A DNA stretch of 64,000 nucleotides from Pontibacter cellulosilyticus (GTDB lineage Bacteria; Bacteroidota; Bacteroidia; Cytophagales; Hymenobacteraceae). The stretch's first letter is position 1. Each line of letters opens with the position of its first letter. Shown here one piece after another: positions 18,907 through 27,235 of this stretch. The position numbers were made by a program, and so were the translations under genes. The stretch lies in NCBI RefSeq assembly GCF_014306105.1, contig NZ_JACRVF010000004.1, forward strand, positions 368,389 through 432,388, written 5' to 3'. The notes beneath the pieces were generated by a model. That model worked only from the letters and a program-made list of their open reading frames with translations. It searched no databases and was not told the origin of the DNA.

Positions 18907-20760
18907 TTACAGATATCCTCTAGCCTGCAGGTTAAACAGCTCGGCATACTTGCCGTTTTGTGCCAACAGCTCTTCATGTGAGCCTAGTTCTTTTAGCTGC
19001 CCCTGTTCCAGGAAAAGAATTCTGTCGGCCATGCGTACTGTAGAAAAGCGGTGGGAGATGAGCACAGCGGTTTTACCTGCTATCAGTTCAGAAAACCGCA
19101 CGAATACCTCGTGTTCGGCACGGGCATCCAGGGCAGAGGTGGGCTCATCAAGTATGAGCAACTGAGCATCGCGCATATAAGCACGGGCCAGGGCTACCTT
19201 CTGCCACTCACCACCCGATAGCTCCACACCTTTGTTAAAACGCTTGCCCAACACTTGGTCATACTTGTCGGGAAGGCGCTGAATTACAGGGTCGGCCAGG
19301 CTTTTGTAGGCAGAGTTCTGGATGCGATCATGGTCTTGTATATTGCTGATCTGGCCGATGGCAATGTTATCTGAGGCCGTCATCTGGAAACGCACATAGT
19401 CCTGGAAGATGATGCCTACCTGGTGGCGCAGATCGTTCAGGTCATACTCGCGTAGGTCTACCCCATCTAAAAGTATGCGGCCTTCGGTAGGTTCGTAAAG
19501 CCTTGCCAGCAATTTAACCAAGGTAGTTTTGCCGGCACCATTCTCGCCTACCAAAGCCAGTTTCTCGCCAGCCCTTAAGTGGAATGACAAGTGCCGTACG
19601 GCCCATTTCTCACTGTTGTGGTACTTAAACCCGACATCCTCGAACGTAAAACCCTGCTGGATTGGCCGTGGCACCTGCAAGGGGTTAACAGGAGGGGTAA
19701 TCTGCGGCTTCAGTTCCAGAAAGTCGAACAGGTCCTGCAAGTATAAAGCACTTTCTGCTATTTGGGAGAAACGAGTCATGATGCCTTGCAGCAGCCCCCG
19801 CATGCTGCTAAAAGAGCCCGCCAGGAAAGTGAGCGTACCCACTGTAATGGCCCCAGCCACTGTTTGTGCAAGTATAAACACATAAGCCCCATAATAAGCC
19901 AGCGTACCTATGGCAGAAAGCATGCTTCCCCATACCGCGCGCCGTACAATCAGGCTTCGGTTAAGGCTGTAGTAGCGATCGGAGAGTTGCTTAAAACGGC
20001 TGGCTAAGAAACCAGACAGGTTAAAGGTTTTGATCTCTTTGGCAGTTTCGTCGGAGGCGCCTATGTATCGCAGGTAGTCCAGCTCACGGCGCTCCGGCGT
20101 CCAGGAGCGGGAGAGAGAGTAGGTACGTTCATTAAAATGCGTTTCGCCCAGAAACGAAGGAATTACAGCCACTAAAAGTATAAGTATAAGCCAGGGGTTA
20201 AAAGCTATCAAACCTACCGCCAGAAAGCCAATAGTAACAATATCCTGCACCTGCGACAGCACCTGAGACATCAGCACCACCCGTGTTACCGTCTGCCGCC
20301 GTGCCCGCTCCAGCTTATCGTAAAAAGTAGCGTCTTCAAACTGCGCTAAGTCTAGCCTCGCGGCATGCTCTATCAGGGCTATAGAAGTTTTGTTGGAGAA
20401 CAGGTCACCCAGCAGGCTATCGAGTAGTGTAATGCCGCGGTTAATGATATCTGAAAGTACAGCCAGCCCCAACTCCAGTGCTACCAGTATCCATAAATAA
20501 GAGAGGTCGCGTTCGCCTACCACATCTATTAGCCTGATAACCTCATCTATAATCAGTTTGCCTACATACAACATAGCCAGCGGCAACGAGGCTTTAACCA
20601 GTCGCAACAGCAGGTTGCCGATGGTCATTCTTTTGCTCGTTTCCCAGATCAGCTTAAAGAACTTAGGCAGGTTCTTCAATGCTCCCACCTGTTCTTTAAA
20701 ACTCTTTTTGTCGCTCGTTGCTGTAGTTTCCGATCTTGCTCCTTTACGCTCTTTACTCAT
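18907..20760 (-). CDS. ABC exporter, fused permease and ATPase
   Basis: A 617-residue half-transporter that would act as a dimer in the inner membrane. The N-terminal half carries about six helices. The C-terminal half is a cassette with Walker A GENGAGKT, signature ELSGGEWQK, Walker B LLILDEPTSALD and switch histidine LISHR. The E after SGG is typical of this lipid/peptide exporter subgroup. The N-terminal 20 residues are polar and charged. The substrate is unknown. The gene is monocistronic and convergent with the SLC13 gene; its start lies 163 bp from that of the divergent TonB gene. Confidence 0.88.
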   Translation of the reverse strand: MSKERKGARSETTATSDKKSFKEQVGALKNLPKFFKLIWETSKRMTIGNLLLRLVKASLPLAMLYVGKLIIDEVIRLIDVVGERDLSYLWILVALELGLAVLSDIINRGITLLDSLLGDLFSNKTSIALIEHAARLDLAQFEDATFYDKLERARRQTVTRVVLMSQVLSQVQDIVTIGFLAVGLIAFNPWLILILLVAVIPSFLGETHFNERTYSLSRSWTPERRELDYLRYIGASDETAKEIKTFNLSGFLASRFKQLSDRYYSLNRSLIVRRAVWGSMLSAIGTLAYYGAYVFILAQTVAGAITVGTLTFLAGSFSSMRGLLQGIMTRFSQIAESALYLQDLFDFLELKPQITPPVNPLQVPRPIQQGFTFEDVGFKYHNSEKWAVRHLSFHLRAGEKLALVGENGAGKTTLVKLLARLYEPTEGRILLDGVDLREYDLNDLRHQVGIIFQDYVRFQMTASDNIAIGQISNIQDHDRIQNSAYKSLADPVIQRLPDKYDQVLGKRFNKGVELSGGEWQKVALARAYMRDAQLLILDEPTSALDARAEHEVFVRFSELIAGKTAVLISHRFSTVRMADRILFLEQGQLKELGSHEELLAQNGKYAELFNLQARGYL

Positions 20761-20923
20761 ACTTATAATTAAACGCCGCTGCAGCTGCTTTGGCTATACC
20801 TATACCGCCAAGTATGGATTATGTTTTATTTCAGGTGAAACCGTGAAACGCATAACACAGGTTTTATAAAAAATAGTAAATTAGCCTGCTAAAACACACG
20901 CAATTATAAGAAAACAACTTACA

Positions 20924-21757
20924 ATGAGATTACTTTTTACGCTTGCTGTAACAATGCTTTTGTCGATTGTAGCACCAGGTAACGTGATGGCGCAAGTAAA
21001 ACACGTGATGTACTATGACAAAGACATGGTGCAGGTGAACAGCAAAGAAGAGGCACATTTTGTAGAGCTGATAGAGCGCGAAACTGATAAAGATTTAAAC
21101 GGCACCATCAGCTTATACAAAGCCTCTGCCGACTCCGCAACATTGATTAAAAAAGGGTATTATAACGCTGTGTTTCACCCACGGAAGGTGCAAGGGCAGC
21201 TGATTACATACTATCCGAACGGAAAAAGAAAAGGCGTGCAGACGTACGAGGACGGTATTTTACATGGCCTTGATATAGAATGGCATGAAAACGACAGCTT
21301 AAGGCAAAGCATTGGCTACGAAAAAGGCAAGTATAACGGGGAGCTTAAGACATACTATAAAAGCGGAAAGCTGAAGCGGGAAGAGCTATACAAGAATGGG
21401 GAGCAGCAATATGGCAAATGCTACGCCGAGGATGGATCTGAAGTAGCCTTTGTTCCATATCGGGAGATGCCTGTGTTCAGGGGTGGTGAACGAGCCATGC
21501 TGCAATACCTGGGGCAAAATATCCGTTATCCTGCCTCCAGCCAGCGCAACAGAGAAAGCGGTGTGGTGGTGATAAATTTTACAGTGAATAAACACGGTGG
21601 TATAAACAACCCACGGGTAATCAGGAGCATAAGCAGAGATCTGGACAAAGAAGCTTTGCGCGTGGTAAGCGGAATGTCCGGCTGGACGCCAGGCACTTTT
21701 GAGGGAGAAAAGGTAGATGTGCTTTACACGCTGCCAGTTAGGTTCACGATCAGGTAA
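20924..21757 (+). CDS. TonB C-terminal protein with YwqK-like repeats (copy 1)
   Basis: A 277-residue exported protein. A signal peptide or N-terminal anchor ends near residue 24. Next come repeated strand pairs such as GQLITYYPNGKRKGVQTYED and GELKTYYKSGKLKREELYK, like the YwqK/MORN-type antitoxin repeats. It finishes with a TonB C-terminal domain (VVINFTVNKHGGINNPRV…WTPGTFEGEKVDVLYTLPVRF). In Bacteroidota such proteins are labelled energy transducers, but this one lacks the proline-rich spacer of classic TonB. It sits 5 bp ahead of a paralogue of the same design, an evident tandem duplication. Confidence 0.78.
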   Translation: MRLLFTLAVTMLLSIVAPGNVMAQVKHVMYYDKDMVQVNSKEEAHFVELIERETDKDLNGTISLYKASADSATLIKKGYYNAVFHPRKVQGQLITYYPNGKRKGVQTYEDGILHGLDIEWHENDSLRQSIGYEKGKYNGELKTYYKSGKLKREELYKNGEQQYGKCYAEDGSEVAFVPYREMPVFRGGERAMLQYLGQNIRYPASSQRNRESGVVVINFTVNKHGGINNPRVIRSISRDLDKEALRVVSGMSGWTPGTFEGEKVDVLYTLPVRFTIR

Positions 21758-21762
21758 CAGAT

Positions 21763-22614
21763 ATGGCAACTGCTTTGAATATACTTGGCAGGTTAACGGC
21801 TGTGCTGCTGCTCTTTTGCGTTTCAGTGTCTGCCTTTGCTCAAGGCCAAAGTATAAAGTACCTGAGCAAAAGTAAAAAGAGAGAGGTGCCGGTTGCTGAG
21901 GCACATTATTTTGAAGTAGAGGAAAAGAACGGCACAACAGGGGGCACCCGAACATGCTTTTTGCTGGCAGACAGTTCTAAGGTAAGCCTGTTTACTTTCA
22001 GTAACCTGAAAGGGGGAGTATACGGGCAGGGCGTACTGGATGGCCCATGCTATGAGTGGCACGAGAACGGGAAGCTTAAAACAGAAGCAACTTATGTAAA
22101 AGATGAGTTGCAGGGTGAGTACAAAAGCTGGTACGAGAGTGGTGCATTACACTACACCAAACACTACAGAAACTATAAACTGGAGGATACACTAACAGCA
22201 TATTACGAATCTGGTAAATTGCGCCGGATAGAAGTGTATGCCGATAACAGGCTGGTTTCAGGAAAGCTTTACGATGAGTCTGGAAACGAATTAAAGTTCT
22301 TTCCGATGGAACAGATGCCCAGGTTTCCGGGAGGAGAGCAGCGGTTAATGAAGCTGATCTCGCGTGATCTTAAATATCCTGAATCTGCCAAGAAAAGAGA
22401 AGTTGGAGGAGTGGTGATCGTTTCATTTGTGGTTCAGGAAGATGGTTTGGTTGGAGATGTAGAAGTTGTTGCAAGCGTAGACCCGGAACTGGATGCAGAG
22501 GCAGTACGGGTTATCAGGACCTTACCCAATTGGGAACCGGGCTTAGTGGAGGGTAAACCAACAGCGCTGTCGTTTACTTTACCGCTGCGATTTGTAGCGA
22601 ATAAAAAATGGTAA
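21763..22614 (+). CDS. TonB C-terminal protein with YwqK-like repeats (copy 2)
   Basis: A 283-residue paralogue of the preceding gene with the same order of parts. A signal sequence runs to about residue 27 (…VSAFAQ). Strand repeats such as GPCYEWHENGKLKTEATYVK and GEYKSWYESGALHYTKHYRN follow, then a TonB C-terminal domain ending LPLRFVANKKW. MPRFPGGEQRLMKLISRDLKYP is the conserved entry to that domain. The 5-bp spacing implies one transcript. Sequence divergence between the copies is large, so the duplication is old. Both probably act in the periplasm; any partner receptor is not nearby. Confidence 0.78.
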   Translation: MATALNILGRLTAVLLLFCVSVSAFAQGQSIKYLSKSKKREVPVAEAHYFEVEEKNGTTGGTRTCFLLADSSKVSLFTFSNLKGGVYGQGVLDGPCYEWHENGKLKTEATYVKDELQGEYKSWYESGALHYTKHYRNYKLEDTLTAYYESGKLRRIEVYADNRLVSGKLYDESGNELKFFPMEQMPRFPGGEQRLMKLISRDLKYPESAKKREVGGVVIVSFVVQEDGLVGDVEVVASVDPELDAEAVRVIRTLPNWEPGLVEGKPTALSFTLPLRFVANKKW

Positions 22615-22633
22615 AATTTTATCTTACTATACT

Positions 22634-23152
22634 ATGACTATGAAAAAACACGTGTTTGCCTTTCTTTTCTGCTGCAGCCTAGCCTATGCTTCTGTAGCTC
22701 AAACCACCGTGCCCCAGGCCGATGTAGCTACTGTAGAGGCCATCGTAAATGCAGGATTAAAAATTATCTCGGGCCCAAAAGACCAGCCGCGCGACATGGA
22801 GAAGTTCAAGGCGCTGTTTCTGCCGAATGCGCAGCTGGGAGGAGTATTCTTTAAAGGCGACAGCAGTTTTGTGCGCATTACCACAGTAGAAAACTTTGCA
22901 GATAAGAACGGGCCAGCCTATGCTAAAATGGGCTTCTATGAAAACCAGATCAGCCTGAAAGTAGAACAGTTCGGCAACATTGCAACCGCCTTTCAGGCCT
23001 ACGAAACACGCTACGGCAAAGACGGCAAAGTAGAAGACCGCGGCATCAACACATACCAGTTGGTGTATGACAAAGGCCGCTGGTGGATAGCCAGTTTACT
23101 GTTCACGCCTGAAAACCAGAAAAACCAGCTTCCTAAAAAGTATCTGAAATAG
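22634..23152 (+). CDS. Exported NTF2/SnoaL-like protein
   Basis: A 172-residue protein with a clear signal peptide (…SLAYASVAQ, cut near residue 23). The mature part reads as an NTF2-like cone: an N-terminal helix, the strand region FKALFLPNAQLGGVFF, then AFQAYETRYG, and a closing NTYQLVYDKGRWWIASLLF. That last element is typical of SnoaL-like proteins of unknown function. No catalytic residues can be assigned. It lies 20 bp after the second TonB-type gene and probably belongs to the same transcript. Confidence 0.68.
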   Translation: MTMKKHVFAFLFCCSLAYASVAQTTVPQADVATVEAIVNAGLKIISGPKDQPRDMEKFKALFLPNAQLGGVFFKGDSSFVRITTVENFADKNGPAYAKMGFYENQISLKVEQFGNIATAFQAYETRYGKDGKVEDRGINTYQLVYDKGRWWIASLLFTPENQKNQLPKKYLK

Positions 23153-23173
23153 TCAGTTTGCAGTAGACGAAGT

Positions 23174-23635
23174 ATGACCAGGTATTTACTGTACTTCCTG
23201 ACGGGATTTGCACATGCCCTTGTAATATTAATTTACAGAGGCTACATGGGCATAGAGCCTACAATTTATTCTAATATAGCCTTGGTTAGCGGTATGGTGC
23301 TTTTCGGTATCGTATCGTGGCTGAAAATGTACCTGGAGCGGATCGGCGCTATCATGGCTTTGCTTTGTGTGCTTGCCATAGTACCCTGGACCATAGATGC
23401 TGGCCGTAAAGTGCTGGCATATGATGCTTTTCTCAGTGGTGTGTTGCTGATAGTGCAGGGTGTGCTGCTTTTCTTTTTGCTGGCCACATTTGCTACAAGT
23501 ATGCGCTACGTGCTAAGCAGGGGCTCCTGGTTAACGGGCACCTCTACACCCGGACCTGTGGGCAAGATAATTTTCTCAGCCATTCCCATTGCTATCATTG
23601 TAACATGGCTGCTGATCATGGGTAAGGTGCAGTAA
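23174..23635 (+). CDS. Four-helix membrane protein, unknown
   Basis: A 153-residue inner-membrane protein with about five hydrophobic segments (roughly 1-20, 28-50, 58-75, 85-110 and 133-150). No catalytic motif or known domain is recognised. It follows the NTF2-like gene by 21 bp, and a strong hairpin follows its stop, so it is probably the last gene of a four-gene run beginning at 20924. Confidence 0.65.
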   Translation: MTRYLLYFLTGFAHALVILIYRGYMGIEPTIYSNIALVSGMVLFGIVSWLKMYLERIGAIMALLCVLAIVPWTIDAGRKVLAYDAFLSGVLLIVQGVLLFFLLATFATSMRYVLSRGSWLTGTSTPGPVGKIIFSAIPIAIIVTWLLIMGKVQ

Positions 23636-23657
23636 TCCTGAAGTATAACCTATACAA

Positions 23658-23694
23658 AGCAGCAGCGCCCGGCCAAAGGTCGGGCGCTGCTGCT
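23658..23694 (+). terminator. GC-rich hairpin ending the TonB-type gene run
   Basis: A 14-bp perfect stem, AGCAGCAGCGCCCG with CGGGCGCTGCTGCT, has a 9-nt loop. It lacks a T run, so it may be a processing or stabilising hairpin more than a pure intrinsic terminator. Confidence 0.65.
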
Positions 23695-23740
23695 ATATGT
23701 CTAACTTAAAATTTTGAGAGGTATACCCCTCTATATTAAT

Positions 23741-23776
23741 GAGAAAAGCCCTGCCGAAAACGACGGGGCTTTTTCT
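23741..23776 (-). terminator. Intrinsic terminator, best oriented for a minus-strand transcript
   Basis: A stem of about 14 bp (GAAAAGCCCTGCCG with CGACGGGGCTTTTT, two wobbles and one mismatch) has a 4-nt loop. Read on the minus strand, its right arm ends in TTTTCTC, and no minus-strand gene ends here. It also has Ts on the plus side, so it may be bidirectional. Confidence 0.6.
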
Positions 23777-23989
23777 CACCTTAAAACAAACTAAACTAAT
23801 CTAAACTTTAACTAACCTTATCTTTAGTAATCTAACCTCTTATCTATGTCTGCGGCCGGTTTTTTATACTTTAGCCGGCTATCTTGGCAGAGCGAAAAGT
23901 CTGGTTTCGGAAAAAATGTTATCTAATACTTGCAAGTATAAAAACTTGTTTATATATTAGCTTTCCGCAATACCGTCCCTCTCAATTCG
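23745..23989 (-). ncRNA. Candidate small RNA (about 245 nt)
   Basis: A textbook primary promoter (23994-24024, minus strand) fires into a stretch with no plausible protein and ends at an intrinsic terminator (23741-23776). Within it are a 14-bp perfect palindrome, ATACTTGCAAGTAT (23926-23939), and an AGCCGGCT/CCGGC hairpin region near 23853-23880. I cannot assign it to a known RNA family. I looked for signatures of tmRNA, RNase P RNA, SRP RNA and tRNA and did not see them; 6S-like RNA cannot be excluded. Confidence 0.4.
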
Positions 23990-23993
23990 GGTG

Positions 23994-24024
23994 CAAAATT
24001 AGTAGTTTGTTTTCTTCTTCCAAA
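23994..24024 (-). promoter_or_regulatory. Primary sigma-factor promoter (minus strand)
   Basis: On the minus strand TTTG (24021-24024), exactly 19 bp, then TAATTTTG (23994-24001) followed by C: a full match to the Bacteroidota TTTG-N19-TAnnTTTG consensus. The region upstream is very AT-rich. Transcription would start near 23987-23990 and run left. Confidence 0.6.
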
Positions 24025-24159
24025 GAAAGCCTGAAAAATATTTTAATATTTTTTCGGATCCCCTCTTTCTGAATGCTTAAGTGATTGATAATCAGGTGAT
24101 GGGTGTAAAAAAAATTTCATAAATTTTTTTGCAGATTCCCTCCCTCAAGTATAAAAACA

Positions 24160-24266
24160 GGCATTTAACATAGGACTTATGTGCGACACCATGTGTTACC
24201 AAATGCCAAAGTCACTAAAATAAAAAAGCTAAGCCCGATACATTGTATCTAAAGGCTTAGCTTTTT
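24160..24266 (+). ncRNA. Candidate small structured RNA with three-way junction
   Basis: GGCATTT (24160-24166) pairs with AAATGCC (24201-24207), enclosing two hairpins: ACATA/TATGT (24168-24172 with 24178-24182) and ACAC/GTGT (24186-24189 with 24193-24196). It is followed by a strong terminator at 24223-24266. No protein frame fits. No clean promoter is seen upstream, so this is tentative. Confidence 0.3.
24223..24266. terminator. Bidirectional intrinsic terminator after the ATP-grasp gene
   Basis: A 13-bp perfect stem, AAAAAGCTAAGCC with GGCTTAGCTTTTT, has an inner GATAC/GTATC helix in the loop. It has T runs in both directions and lies 24 bp beyond the minus-strand GshB-like stop. Confidence 0.85.
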
Positions 24267-24289
24267 CAGTAAAATACGATTTTTTGCTG

Positions 24290-25339
24290 CTAAATCATCG
24301 CTACAGTTTTGTTATCGATCTGCATGCCGTAAGTTTTTTTGTAGTGCACTTTTCGCTCAAGCGCAGCAATTACAGGCTCAGAGAAATCCACGCCTTCCAG
24401 TTCGCTTGCTGTAGGCAGAGCCCCAGGACTAAAAACATTTATCTCCATCAGCTTATCACCTACAATATCCAGCCCAACTAAAAACATACCGTCCTGTATC
24501 AGTTTTGGTTTTACAAGCTCTACAAGGTCCAGCATGCGCTGGTCTACTTTGGCAGCTACCGCTGAGCCACCTGCATGTATATTGCTCCGGATATCGTCTG
24601 GGCTGTTTACACGGCGTATGGCGCAGTATTTTCCTTTATGCTGTAATGCCTCGCCGTTCATCACAAACAAGCGTACGTCGCCTTCGGTGGCCTCTGGCAG
24701 GTATTCCTGTGCAATAACATAACCATCGCGGCTGATGGCTTCTACGATCTGGTTCAGGTTGGTAGCGTCTTTTTTCTTTACCATAAATACACCCGAACCA
24801 CCTGAGCCCTGTAAAGGCTTTAAAATGATGTTGTTCTTTTGGTCGTTAAAGAACTGCTTTATTTCTTCTTTATCGCGGGTGATAAGTGTGCGCGGCCTAA
24901 CTGCCTCCGGAAAGTGCTGGAAATACATTTTGTTTACCGCATCGGATAGCGAAGTTGGGTCGTTGAGCACGATAACACCGTGGCGCATGGCCAGTTGCCC
25001 GAAAATAATACCGGCATTCTGCGCCCACGAGCGGCCTTCCGGCTCCGACGAAGGGTCATTTCGCAACATTAGCACATCCAGCTCACGGGCCGTTACTTTA
25101 ACTCTTTGGGCCTTGTCGCTGTGTATGTAATCGATGTATGTGGATGGAGATTTATACTTGTGGTTTTGATCTGCGCACAAGGCATTGGCTCCCATGTAGC
25201 CATCGGGGTAATAAGCCAGGTCGCCAACGCCCATCAGGTATACGGTGTGTCCGGCATTGTGCAGGCGCTGTGCTAAAAATATGGTGGTATAGTTTGCCTT
25301 TTCAGTTTCTATGTTGTTTACTACAAATCCTACTGTCAT
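24290..25339 (-). CDS. GshB-like ATP-grasp ligase (glutathione synthetase family)
   Basis: A 349-residue ATP-grasp enzyme, the family that joins a carboxylate to an amine through an acyl phosphate. Visible parts are an N-terminal GshB-like domain (LRNDPSSEPEGRSWAQ), the ATP-clamping glycine loop LQGSGGSGVFMVKK near residue 200, and the metal-binding end EINVFSPGAL. Database transfer would call it glutathione synthetase. Context argues for caution: it is the last gene of an operon with a DUF1704 metallopeptidase (35 bp upstream) and an N-formylglutamate amidohydrolase-like protein, and no gamma-glutamylcysteine synthetase is near. It may instead ligate an amino acid to a peptide or protein. 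Confidence 0.85.
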   Translation of the reverse strand: MTVGFVVNNIETEKANYTTIFLAQRLHNAGHTVYLMGVGDLAYYPDGYMGANALCADQNHKYKSPSTYIDYIHSDKAQRVKVTARELDVLMLRNDPSSEPEGRSWAQNAGIIFGQLAMRHGVIVLNDPTSLSDAVNKMYFQHFPEAVRPRTLITRDKEEIKQFFNDQKNNIILKPLQGSGGSGVFMVKKKDATNLNQIVEAISRDGYVIAQEYLPEATEGDVRLFVMNGEALQHKGKYCAIRRVNSPDDIRSNIHAGGSAVAAKVDQRMLDLVELVKPKLIQDGMFLVGLDIVGDKLMEINVFSPGALPTASELEGVDFSEPVIAALERKVHYKKTYGMQIDNKTVAMI

Positions 25340-25374
25340 GTGGGTGTCTTTTGATTATTGATGTGGCCGGAAGA

Positions 25375-27216
25375 TCACAGTAAGTTAAATACTGAAATAC
25401 CGGTTTTTAGTTGTTCCAGCTTCGGTTTTATACTTTCATCTTGCAGGTAACGGGGTTTTAAAGGTACAGGCCGCAGCACTTTGCGGTAAATGAGCTCCTG
25501 CACTATAGGTATGTAGTCCTGCCGGATTTTACCGATAAGGAGTGGCTCCAACTCATGCCCCTGCTTCAGGTAATCCAGCAGGTGTACCAGGCCTCTTAAG
25601 TATACGGCATCCTTTGTTAAACCTCCGCCACGGTGCACGCGCATGGTCACATCCCAGGCAGTTTCCTCAGTAAAGTTATACTTGTCTTTTAGCCGCCAGA
25701 AGTTCTCAACAAAAGAGCTGCCTTTGGTTAAGTGGTGCACAGCCACCACACGTGCTGCCAGTAAGCGCATGCGGTCTTGATCCAGGCCACCTACCAGCCA
25801 CTCGCTAAGCACAGCCAGCCCTTCCTGCAGTTCTTCGTAGCCAGGGCTGCCTACATACAGCTGGTGCAATGGCTGCGCCTTGCCGTTGTAGTAGGTAAGT
25901 ATGTGTGTGCCCACTTCATGCTGTATTAATGCTTCTGCTCTGCTGCGTGGTATCTTGGCATCTGTGCCCACGTTCAGCCTTCCCTTCGATACGATCAGCC
26001 CCACAATATCGTCCCGCACATCCACACCGGAGTCTACACCTTCGTATTGGCTCCTCAGGAAGGCTATTTCCTGTTCGGCCAGGGCGGCAAATTCAGGTAC
26101 AGGTATAAGCTCCGCATCAGAGTCGCGGGTTGGTTCGGGAATGGCTGCCAATATTCCCTCTGCCACTTTAAGCAACTGGGCATCTACGCCACCATAAAGC
26201 TGCATACTGCTATACAGGAAATCTGGTTTATTACGATCAGAAAGCATGGTGATCATTTTATCCAGCTCATGGCGCTTGTCGCGGAAAAGGTAAGCCAGTG
26301 TAGGGTCGTCTACTTTTTCGATCGGGATATTGTACAGGTCACGCTTTAGCTTGTCTGTGTCTACGGGCATTAGCCTGTAGTGGAAGGTGGGTGTTTTATC
26401 ATACTTGCTTTTCCTGAACTCCTCCCAGGCCTCGTTGTTATTTACCGGCGTTACCAGCAGCAAAAACCTAAACTGATCGCTTATACTTGTCAGCTGTTTG
26501 TCAATGCGCCACACCACCCGTTTTACAGCATGCCTGCCCAGCGCCTGGAAATGGAGAGGCTTATGTGTGCTTTGCACCTGCACAAAATCGAAAACGGTTT
26601 TCTTGATAGCGTCCGCGATTTTTTGCCGCAGGGTGCGCTGCAGAAGCGGGTACACTTTATCAGTGCCAGTTCTTAAATAAACCGGTTTCAGCTCAACCCC
26701 AAGTATAAGTATGGCATGCTTTTTCAGCTCCTCTTCCTGCATCAGGCATAGCGGTTCCTGCAGCAGCTTTTCGTTAGAGGCAGTTTCTACGGTTGTAGAT
26801 GTGCCACTGACCTTTATACTTGCCAGCTCCTCTTTCAGCACTTTGAGGGTGGCCGGAAGCTGCTTCTCAGGACCAAGTATCTTGAACAAAGGAGCCTGAG
26901 AATCCTGTGAAGCCAACAGTTCTATGATCATGAATGCGCCAAATTCATCGGCCATTGCCTTGGCTATACTTTGTACAAGTGGGCGCAGCTCATCTGTACT
27001 TTCTTGGCTCGAGATGATATAAGAGGCTGTGGCCTTAACAAAATCAGCGGTAGCGTGGTCTGGCTTTTCTACTGGATGCCGGAACAGTATGAGGAAAGGC
27101 AGCGGCCTGTCTATGTATACCAGGCCTCCGTCGGGCAGGCGACGGTGCACCTGCTTGCCGCGCTGCAGGCTTTTGGTTGTTCTCCTTATAAAGCTGTCGG
27201 TTATACTTTCTATCAT
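25375..27216 (-). CDS. DUF1704 (QEGLP-motif) zinc metallopeptidase-like protein
   Basis: A 613-residue cytoplasmic protein of the family labelled flavohemoglobin expression-modulating QEGLP motif protein (DUF1704, TIGR02421). The zinc site is visible as HEVGTH at residues 433-438. A third ligand is likely E465 in YEELQEGLAVLSEW, the QEGL(P) motif that names the family. Eukaryotic DUF1704 members (MATCAP/KIAA0895L) are tubulin carboxypeptidases that remove C-terminal tyrosine, so a carboxypeptidase role is a reasonable inference. The N-terminal 330 residues lack a recognised fold. It lies 19 bp after the amidohydrolase gene and 35 bp before the ATP-grasp gene. The P of the family motif is A468 here. 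Confidence 0.85.
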   Translation of the reverse strand: MIESITDSFIRRTTKSLQRGKQVHRRLPDGGLVYIDRPLPFLILFRHPVEKPDHATADFVKATASYIISSQESTDELRPLVQSIAKAMADEFGAFMIIELLASQDSQAPLFKILGPEKQLPATLKVLKEELASIKVSGTSTTVETASNEKLLQEPLCLMQEEELKKHAILILGVELKPVYLRTGTDKVYPLLQRTLRQKIADAIKKTVFDFVQVQSTHKPLHFQALGRHAVKRVVWRIDKQLTSISDQFRFLLLVTPVNNNEAWEEFRKSKYDKTPTFHYRLMPVDTDKLKRDLYNIPIEKVDDPTLAYLFRDKRHELDKMITMLSDRNKPDFLYSSMQLYGGVDAQLLKVAEGILAAIPEPTRDSDAELIPVPEFAALAEQEIAFLRSQYEGVDSGVDVRDDIVGLIVSKGRLNVGTDAKIPRSRAEALIQHEVGTHILTYYNGKAQPLHQLYVGSPGYEELQEGLAVLSEWLVGGLDQDRMRLLAARVVAVHHLTKGSSFVENFWRLKDKYNFTEETAWDVTMRVHRGGGLTKDAVYLRGLVHLLDYLKQGHELEPLLIGKIRQDYIPIVQELIYRKVLRPVPLKPRYLQDESIKPKLEQLKTGISVFNLL

Positions 27217-27235
27217 ACCTTTCTCTGCTTCTGCG

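Noticed and set aside
23884..24072. A 62-residue plus-strand frame in the 23.6-24.3 kb spacer
   Set aside because: It spans the promoter of the opposite-strand RNA candidate and has no protein-like pattern.
24290..25339. Naming the ATP-grasp gene gshB outright
   Set aside because: Sequence fits the glutathione synthetase family, but context with a DUF1704 peptidase and absence of gshA nearby make the exact substrate uncertain, so no symbol was given.
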